Assembly (NCBI GenBank): GCA_028818995.1
Contig: JAPPMR010000150.1
Location: 1-19,700, forward strand
Length of the DNA stretch: 19,700 nt
Origin: Candidatus Poribacteria bacterium
Lineage (GTDB): Bacteria > Poribacteria > WGA-4E > WGA-3G
Direction of reading: 5' to 3'
Part shown: positions 13,889-19,700 of the stretch, in pieces
Numbering within the stretch: position 1 is the stretch's first letter
Layout of the letters: every line of letters starts with the position of its first letter
Notes under the pieces: generated by a model
Databases searched by the model: none
Seen by the model: the letters and a program-made list of their open reading frames with translations, nothing else
What the model was told of the DNA's origin: nothing
Made by a program: the position numbers and the translations under genes

Positions 13889-16800
13889 ATGAATTCTGTA
13901 AAAACGAAATTGGATACGGCACGGGCTGAACTACTTGACTTAGGTTTACGCAACCCACTGATTAACTATAAACTTCTCAAGGCACGAGGCGTTGAGATTG
14001 TTGATGAATCTCCACCAGATGTCTATCAGATTCTTGTACAAGATAAGAAAACTATGTCTTTCCTTCCAAAGGATGAATCTGAAGAAGACAATTTTTTTCT
14101 CTTTGAAGATGAAGAGGAATACGACTCTGCTCGGTATACCGATACTAAACTTCAGACAAGTCATACATCTAACGAACTTCAAAAGCGTTTGTTGAATACC
14201 TATTATACAGCGCGCACTGCACTTGAAGAGCAGGGGGTGACTACACTCTATCTTGCACTCGGTATGCTTGAATGGTGTGAGTCTGAATCAAGTGAGATAT
14301 TACGTCGTGCTCCATTAATTTTGATCCCGGCGGAATTAGATCGTACCAGTGTGCGTGCTAATTTTCGTGTTCAATACACAGAGGAAGAAATTGGGACAAA
14401 TCTTTCCCTTCAGGAGAAACTAAAAGCCGAGTATGGTATTCAATTACCAGATCTTCCCGAAGTAGACGACCTTGATCCGTTAAACATTCAAAAATACTAT
14501 CAAGAAGTAAGTGACACAATTGGTGACTTTAAGCGGTGGTCGGTTGATACTTCTGCAATTGCGCTCGGTTTTTTCTCATTTGCCAAGTTTCTAATGTATT
14601 GCGATTTAGACGTTAACAATTGGCCTGATAATGCCCTCATTCAACATTCAGTATTGCAGTCAGTATTGGAAAACGGATTTCAAGAATCTAATCCATCTAT
14701 TGACGATAGCATACCTGATATTGACAAGCACCTTACTCCCACTAATACTCATCACGTCGTTGATGCAGACAGTTCACAAGCATTAGCTATCTATGATGTG
14801 AGTCAAGGACGAAATCTTGTTATCCAAGGCCCACCGGGCACAGGAAAATCCCAAACCATCACCAATTTGATTGCAGCAGCTATTGCAGAAGGAAAGCGGG
14901 TACTGTTTGTTGCAGAAAAAATGGCAGCTTTAGAAGTGGTCAAGCGCAAGCTGGATGGAGTAGGACTCGGAAATGCATGTCTGGAATTGCATAGTCATAA
15001 GATGAACAAAAAAACTGTCGTTGATGAACTGAAACGGATTCTTAATATCAACGAACCTCGGATGACAGATATGGAGCAAGAACTTGAGTCCCTTTTTAAT
15101 GATCGTGGCCGTTTGAATAGTTACTGTGAAGCAGTTAACAAACCAATTGGCGAAAGTGGTATTACACCTTATCAGGCGTATGGAGAACTTTTAGTAGTGC
15201 AGCGGAACCTTTCAGGAAAGAAACTCCCCACTTTAGAATCAAATCAATTTCAACACTCAGTATCTGAATTTAGAAAAGGGTTGGCAATTACAGAAGAATT
15301 ACAGACACTCCTCAAGCAAATGGGTGTACCAAAAGAGCATCCGTTTTGGGGTAGTTGTTGTAAGGCCTTTCTTCCGGCCGACAGAGAACCACTTAAACGT
15401 GCAGCGGCAGAAGCAAGAGAAACAGTTGTTGAACTCCAGAATTCAACCAAACAACTTGCACAACACCTCAATCTTACGGTCCCAGATACTTGTATGGAGG
15501 TTGAAAGTCTCATTCGCGCAGCCCGACACGCGTTAGATGCACCAGACTTATCGGGGGTTGCTGTACAGTCAACGGAATGGAGAACACATAGAAATGAATT
15601 AGAATCAGGACTAAGTGCAGGAGAAAGGTTGAACGAACTTCATAGCGCACACGATGATATCCTTATCCGTGAAGCATGGCAACAAGACGTACTTGAGATT
15701 CGAAAAATGCTGGCAGCTTATGGAAATAAGTGGTGGCGCATATCTTTAGGTAAATATCGACGTGCCCGTAATGAACTCGCGGGCTTATGTACGCAACTAC
15801 CCAAATCCCATGATACACAACTTCGTCTGGTTGATGCAATTCTTGAAGCACAACGTGAACTGCTCCATCTTGAGCAAATGCAAGAGATCGGAAAAGAATT
15901 ATTTAGTACACACTGGCAGGGGCAATCCTCAGATTGGAATCAACTCCAAGAGATTCTCAAATTTCTTTCAATATTGCACGAATCGGTAACAAACAATGAA
16001 TTGCCAGAAGCGTTAGTTGTATACCTTGCATCAAATCCGAATTTAGAGACACTTAAAGGGATACTTGCAACCGTTGAGAAACACCAAAGCAACTATCCCA
16101 ATCTCCTTCAAACTGTGATAGATAAAATTCAATTCGATGAGAAAGCACGATTTGGTAGTGATAATGGGTTAAAACACCTCCCATTTTCTGAACAGGCAAA
16201 AATCTTTGAATGTTGGGAAACTGAATCGGACAGTCTCCAAGATATGGTTTTATATAACCACCAAGCTGAGGCGTTAAGAGATAACGGTTTCATTGAAGTT
16301 GTGAAAGTTGCAAATGTTTGGCAAGATGCGGGCGAATGTTTGTCGGATATACTTAAACATGCGTGGTATAGCGCAAAAATTGAGACAGCGATGGGGGAAC
16401 GCTCAGTCCTTGCAGGTTTCAGTAGTGATGCACATCAGTATATTGTTAAACGGTTCATAGAGTTAGACCGCAGCTCACTTGAATACAATAAGGTAAAAGT
16501 GGCATACCAACACTGGAAACGTCTTCCTCAGAATGAAACGTCCAGTGGACAATTAGGATTGCTCAAGCGTGAATTTCAAAAAAAGCGGCGGCACCTGCCC
16601 ATTCGTCAACTTACAGCTAAGGCAGGAAATGCAATACAAGCAATTAAGCCTATATTTATGATGAGTCCACTCTCAGTAGCAACGTTTCTACCACCTGAGA
16701 GTGTTGACTTTGATTTAGTGGTTTTTGACGAAGCAAGCCAGGTCAAACCTGTTGATGCTTTTGGAGCGATTATTCGAGGTAGGCAAACAGTTGTTGTTGG

Positions 16801-18472
16801 TGATAGCCGTCAACTTCCACCGACATCTTTCTTTGATAAGCACATAGGAGATGAAACCGATACCGAAGATATGGAAGAAAATATAACAGGTGATACAGAG
16901 AGCATTCTGGGGTTGTTTAGTGCTCAAAACGCGCCAGAACGCATGTTACGGTGGCACTATCGCAGCCGACACGAATCGTTAATTGCCGTGTCAAATATTG
17001 AATTCTATGACAACAAGCTTCAACTCTTCCCAAGTCCTGATGCCGGAAAGAAAGAGGTTGGTTTGGTTTTTCATTACCTATCAGATACTGCTTATGACCG
17101 TGGGGGCAGTAGAAGCAATCCGAAAGAAGCAAAAATAGTGGCAGAAAAAGTCATGGAACATGCACGATCACATCCCGATTTGACGATCGGTGTAGCGACG
17201 TTTAGTACAGCGCAAATGCAGGAAGTTCAAGATCAACTTGAACACCTACGCCGAGAAGACCCATCTTGCGAACATACGTTTTTTAACGCGCATCCTGAAG
17301 AACCCTTTTTCGTAAAAAATCTTGAGAATGTTCAAGGGGATGAGCGCGATGTCATTTTTATTAGCATTGGCTATGGACGAACCACCAAAGGGGAGCTGAG
17401 AATGAATTTCGGCCCCCTCAATCAAGATGGTGGAGAGCGGAGGTTAAACGTATTGATCACGCGAGCGCGTCTACGTTGTGAAGTGTTTACTAACTTAGCT
17501 GCTGATGATATTGACCTTAGTAAGACGAATGCACGCGGTGTCGTAGTCCTTAAGCGTTACTTAAAATATGCACAAACTGGTGAACTTGACATGCGAGAAG
17601 CAACCGGCAAGCCTCCAGATTCCCCATTTGAAATAGAGGTAGCGGATGCCTTACGTGGATGCGGTTATGAAATTGACCATCAAATTGGTACTGCTGGTTA
17701 TTTTATTGATCTAGCTGTCAAGGACCCGAAACGGCCAGGACGTTATTTGTTAGGTATTGAATGTGACGGGGCAACCTACCATAGCGCGCAATCAGCTCGC
17801 GATCGAGACCGAATTAGGCAGGGAGTACTTGAAGGATTAGGTTGGCGTATCCATCGTATTTGGAGTACCGATTGGTTTAGATTTCCAGACCGTGAACTCA
17901 AAAAGACAGTAGAAGCGATTGAAGCAGCTAAGGCACACATTCCCTTCTCTATCGGCAAAACACCAGAAACTAATAATCCTGATTCTAATGAAGATAAGGA
18001 AGAATCAGAAACAGAGACTGAGGCAATTGATGATCCAACCCCAGAACCAAAGACCAACTCCCAAACAAAAAAGTATCAACCTGCAGAATTATCTATTTCT
18101 ACCAATGGGCTTGATTTACATGCGGTCCCGTGCCGCACGATGATGGACTGGATTCAACGTGTAGTTGAAATTGAGAGTCCAGTGCACATTAATGAAGTAG
18201 CAAAACGTATTGCCAATGCTGCAGGGTTCAAAAGGATCGGCAATCGTATTCAAAACGCAGTTAAATTTGCTGCAATACAAGCAGCTCGTTCTAAAAGTAT
18301 TCAGCTCAAAGAGACATCTCTATATGAGACATTTCTATATTGGACTGGGCAGGAACAAATCACTGTGCGAATCGTGGTGAACTCCCAAATGCTTCACGCA
18401 AGTTGCAACTTATTGCCCCCGAAGAAATACAAGAGGCAATCAAGTTGGTTGTATCGGAATCTTGCGGCATAG
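13889..18472 (+). CDS. DUF4011 / SF1 helicase / Vsr-like nuclease / DUF3320 protein, frameshifted near the 3' end
   Basis: A 1527-aa ORF with a four-part architecture. An N-terminal DUF4011-like region (LLDLGLRNPLINYK at about 15-28). SF1 helicase motifs: Walker A GPPGTGKS (314-321), motif II DEASQ (947-951), motif III GDSRQLPP (971-978), a WHYRSRHESL motif, VQGDERD (1148-1154) and NVLITRAR (1187-1194); the 600-residue insertion between motifs I and II is helix-rich. A PD-(D/E)xK, Vsr/MTES_1575-like nuclease with Glu1250, Asp1274 and IECDG (Glu1291, Asp1293). An acidic linker (about 1357-1395), then the start of DUF3320 (from about 1418). Such proteins are associated with anti-phage defence; the role here is inferred. 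After about residue 1494 the reading frame departs from the family: the last 33 residues are aberrant, while the true ending lies in another frame (18370-18624). Confidence 0.85.
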   Translation: MNSVKTKLDTARAELLDLGLRNPLINYKLLKARGVEIVDESPPDVYQILVQDKKTMSFLPKDESEEDNFFLFEDEEEYDSARYTDTKLQTSHTSNELQKRLLNTYYTARTALEEQGVTTLYLALGMLEWCESESSEILRRAPLILIPAELDRTSVRANFRVQYTEEEIGTNLSLQEKLKAEYGIQLPDLPEVDDLDPLNIQKYYQEVSDTIGDFKRWSVDTSAIALGFFSFAKFLMYCDLDVNNWPDNALIQHSVLQSVLENGFQESNPSIDDSIPDIDKHLTPTNTHHVVDADSSQALAIYDVSQGRNLVIQGPPGTGKSQTITNLIAAAIAEGKRVLFVAEKMAALEVVKRKLDGVGLGNACLELHSHKMNKKTVVDELKRILNINEPRMTDMEQELESLFNDRGRLNSYCEAVNKPIGESGITPYQAYGELLVVQRNLSGKKLPTLESNQFQHSVSEFRKGLAITEELQTLLKQMGVPKEHPFWGSCCKAFLPADREPLKRAAAEARETVVELQNSTKQLAQHLNLTVPDTCMEVESLIRAARHALDAPDLSGVAVQSTEWRTHRNELESGLSAGERLNELHSAHDDILIREAWQQDVLEIRKMLAAYGNKWWRISLGKYRRARNELAGLCTQLPKSHDTQLRLVDAILEAQRELLHLEQMQEIGKELFSTHWQGQSSDWNQLQEILKFLSILHESVTNNELPEALVVYLASNPNLETLKGILATVEKHQSNYPNLLQTVIDKIQFDEKARFGSDNGLKHLPFSEQAKIFECWETESDSLQDMVLYNHQAEALRDNGFIEVVKVANVWQDAGECLSDILKHAWYSAKIETAMGERSVLAGFSSDAHQYIVKRFIELDRSSLEYNKVKVAYQHWKRLPQNETSSGQLGLLKREFQKKRRHLPIRQLTAKAGNAIQAIKPIFMMSPLSVATFLPPESVDFDLVVFDEASQVKPVDAFGAIIRGRQTVVVGDSRQLPPTSFFDKHIGDETDTEDMEENITGDTESILGLFSAQNAPERMLRWHYRSRHESLIAVSNIEFYDNKLQLFPSPDAGKKEVGLVFHYLSDTAYDRGGSRSNPKEAKIVAEKVMEHARSHPDLTIGVATFSTAQMQEVQDQLEHLRREDPSCEHTFFNAHPEEPFFVKNLENVQGDERDVIFISIGYGRTTKGELRMNFGPLNQDGGERRLNVLITRARLRCEVFTNLAADDIDLSKTNARGVVVLKRYLKYAQTGELDMREATGKPPDSPFEIEVADALRGCGYEIDHQIGTAGYFIDLAVKDPKRPGRYLLGIECDGATYHSAQSARDRDRIRQGVLEGLGWRIHRIWSTDWFRFPDRELKKTVEAIEAAKAHIPFSIGKTPETNNPDSNEDKEESETETEAIDDPTPEPKTNSQTKKYQPAELSISTNGLDLHAVPCRTMMDWIQRVVEIESPVHINEVAKRIANAAGFKRIGNRIQNAVKFAAIQAARSKSIQLKETSLYETFLYWTGQEQITVRIVVNSQMLHASCNLLPPKKYKRQSSWLYRNLAA
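18311..18340 (+). repeat. 15-bp in-frame tandem duplication inside the helicase-nuclease gene
   Basis: GAGACATCTCTATAT (18311-18325) is followed immediately by GAGACATTTCTATAT (18326-18340), one base different. It encodes ETSLY-ETFLY and lies 30 bp upstream of the apparent frameshift. Confidence 0.8.
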
Positions 18473-18624
18473 AACAAGACGACTTACCTCACGCCACTTG
18501 TAGGTTATTTGGTTTTAAAAAGGTTAATTGGGACATGCAAGACGAAATTGAAGGCATAATTTATAAAATGATTGAACGCGGTGAGTTAACGGATAAAGCT
18601 GGCTCGCTGGTACTTACTAATTAA
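18370..18624 (+). pseudogene. Detached C-terminal end of DUF3320 (frameshifted continuation of the helicase-nuclease gene)
   Basis: In the frame starting at 18370 the translation reads NRGELPNASRKLQLIAPEE and continues through a conserved-looking AIKLVVSESCGI, RLFGFKK and a C-terminal helix to a TAA at 18622-18624. This is the expected ending of a DUF3320 domain (RKxxLIAPEEIxxAI.., RLFGFKR..), and it directly continues the main ORF, whose in-frame part ends ..QITVR at 18368-18370. Joining the two gives about 1577 aa. The longest ORF in this frame opens with a TTG at 18340 and has no clear Shine-Dalgarno, so independent translation is unlikely. Cause: a single-base loss, a sequencing or assembly error, or a programmed shift; no obvious slippery heptamer is seen. 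Confidence 0.75.
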
Positions 18625-18636
18625 CCACCTATCAAT

Positions 18637-18654
18637 TTTCAGAGTCCTCTGAAA
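18637..18654. terminator. Short palindrome after the helicase-nuclease gene
   Basis: TTTCAGAG (18637-18644) pairs with CTCTGAAA (18647-18654) across two bases (TC), 13 bp after the TAA at 18624. There is no following T-tract, so a terminator role is only possible. Confidence 0.3.
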
Positions 18655-18824
18655 TTACCTCTACCTTAAACCTCCCATAAACCCATACCCAGACTCAGTT
18701 TATCATCATCCTCTGATTTTTTGAATTTTCACATTGACTCTGAAAACTCTAAAATTCCCTATCTTTTCTATCCATAAAATCCTAAACAATTACCGCATTT
18801 TAATTCCCATCAACTCAAAAAACA

Positions 18825-18833
18825 TGGTATAAT
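18825..18833 (+). promoter_or_regulatory. Extended -10 promoter for the LamG gene
   Basis: TGGTATAAT matches the extended -10 consensus TGnTATAAT exactly. No good -35 box is seen at 17 bp, which an extended -10 can tolerate. Expected start near 18840, giving a leader of roughly 45 bases with AAAGGAG before the ATG at 18887. Confidence 0.55.
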
Positions 18834-18886
18834 ATTAATGCATCCCATGATACAAACCTAAATTCACTTTACAAAGGAGAATCACA

Positions 18887-19630
18887 ATGCCAAAAGTTAC
18901 TTTTGTGTTGTTACTATGCTCACTAATTATCACGAGTCTAAGTATCGTTTATGCGGTTGATGACGGACTTGTCGCGTACTGGCCATTTAACGAGGGTGCT
19001 GGCAAAACTGCAGTAGATGTTACCGGCAACGGACATGACGGTAAATTTGAAGGAGCACCCAAATGGGTTGATGGAAAATTTGGCACTGCACTTGAATTTG
19101 ACGGTGCAGGTGACTATGTTGCAGTAGCCGATGACGATGCATTAGACCTAACAAAAAATATCACACTGATGGCATGGTTTAGTCCAAACGATGTCCTAAC
19201 GAGTCGCCGTTTGATGGTAAAAAACGATTCCATCTTCGTCATTTTTGACTTTGGAAATAAAAACAGCATTGATTTCCTCGTAAAACCAAACAACACCCAT
19301 GCCGAATCTACAACAACAGATTGGAAAGTTGGCGAATGGTATCATTTCGCAGGGACGTTTGATGGGAAAACGATGAAGGTATACATAAACGGTAAATTAG
19401 AAGGTGAAAAAGCGAATGATGTTCCAATCGCGCCATCCGATTTAGAATTATGGATCGGTGGTGATGATTATGGTCGTCCAACTGACTGGTTTCCCGGTAA
19501 AATCGATGAAGTTAGGCTTTATAAGAAAGCTTTGAGCGAGGCACAAATTCAAAAGACTATGAATACACCGCAGGACGTGCAGGCACGCGGAAAACTTACC
19601 ACAACGTGGGCAAAAATCAAAGGGCTATAA
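18887..19630 (+). CDS. Secreted LamG / concanavalin A-like domain protein
   Basis: A 247-aa protein with a Sec signal peptide (hydrophobic core about 5-20, likely cleavage after VYA at residue 23). The mature part is a single LamG-type beta-sandwich: GLVAYWPFNEGAGKTAVDVTGNGHDGKF near the start, ALEFDGAGDYVAV, ITLMAWFSP, WYHFAGTFDGKTMKVYINGKLEG, and the closing GKIDEVRLYKKALSEAQI. Such domains bind carbohydrates or proteins outside the cell; no enzymatic domain accompanies it here. The C-terminal tail (NTPQDVQARGKLTTTWAKI) is short with no anchor. A strong AAAGGAG and an extended -10 upstream suggest independent and good expression. Its stop lies 9 bp before the phosphoglycerate mutase start, so that gene may share its transcript. 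Confidence 0.88.
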   Translation: MPKVTFVLLLCSLIITSLSIVYAVDDGLVAYWPFNEGAGKTAVDVTGNGHDGKFEGAPKWVDGKFGTALEFDGAGDYVAVADDDALDLTKNITLMAWFSPNDVLTSRRLMVKNDSIFVIFDFGNKNSIDFLVKPNNTHAESTTTDWKVGEWYHFAGTFDGKTMKVYINGKLEGEKANDVPIAPSDLELWIGGDDYGRPTDWFPGKIDEVRLYKKALSEAQIQKTMNTPQDVQARGKLTTTWAKIKGL

Positions 19631-19639
19631 GGAATTTGT

Positions 19640-19700
19640 ATGACAAGCCAGCAGAAACGCCCTGTCGTTCTCATTATTCGAGATGGATGGGGCAATAATC
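19640..19700 (+). CDS. gpmI: 2,3-bisphosphoglycerate-independent phosphoglycerate mutase, N-terminus (3' truncated)
   Basis: Twenty codons are visible before the window ends: MTSQQKRPVVLIIRDGWGNN. The pattern PVVLIIxDGWGxN is the hallmark N-terminus of the alkaline-phosphatase-superfamily, cofactor-independent phosphoglycerate mutase, in which the aspartate of DGWG is a manganese ligand. The enzyme interconverts 3- and 2-phosphoglycerate in glycolysis. GGAA precedes the ATG. Only the first motif can be seen, so the symbol rests on it. Confidence 0.7.
   Translation, partial: MTSQQKRPVVLIIRDGWGNN

Overview
All of the genes in this 19.7 kb window lie on the + strand of a moderately AT-rich bacterial chromosome. 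The gene mix suggests an uncultured bacterium, most likely Candidatus Poribacteria or a close relative. The clues are several Gfo/Idh/MocA oxidoreductases, a phytanoyl-CoA-dioxygenase-like protein, a CehA/McbA-type PHP metallohydrolase, a cyclase-family hydrolase, a secreted LamG protein, and intergenic spacers full of short palindromic repeats (GGTTTCCTAACC-type hairpins). This assignment is inference from gene content; no rRNA or marker tree is available here.

Layout. Positions 1-321 are the 3' end of a Gfo/Idh/MocA oxidoreductase. Next is an ABC ATPase (385-1158, TTG start) whose stop codon overlaps the start of a PhyH-family dioxygenase (1158-1931). A 412-bp spacer (1932-2343) is a mosaic of inverted and direct repeats. 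It is followed by a solitary MNT-type nucleotidyltransferase (2344-2655). Positions 2694-7338 hold a likely catabolic group: a Gfo/Idh/MocA oxidoreductase, an 831-aa CehA/McbA-like metallohydrolase and an MDR-superfamily dehydrogenase. They are separated by short spacers that contain foldback repeats.

Positions 7405-11444 encode a 1023-aa lipoprotein with a duplicated N-terminal module and an M61-like HEXXH peptidase domain, then a membrane-anchored or secreted cyclase-family hydrolase 20 bp downstream. A small lipoprotein (11672-12124), an aldo/keto-reductase-like TIM-barrel protein (12126-12986) and a SAM methyltransferase (12910-13563) follow closely, the last two overlapping by 77 bp.

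The most notable part is 13564-18624. A 144-bp MITE-like element, with imperfect terminal inverted repeats and two strong hairpins whose loops are complementary, sits immediately upstream of a plausible promoter. That promoter precedes a giant DUF4011 / SF1 helicase / Vsr-like nuclease / DUF3320 protein, an architecture associated with anti-phage defence. In this sequence its reading frame is broken by an apparent single-base shift near 18370, so the end of the DUF3320 domain (18370-18624) is detached from the main ORF. A 15-bp in-frame tandem duplication lies just upstream of the break. The window ends with a secreted LamG protein behind an extended -10 promoter, and the first 20 codons of an iPGM-type phosphoglycerate mutase (19640 onward).
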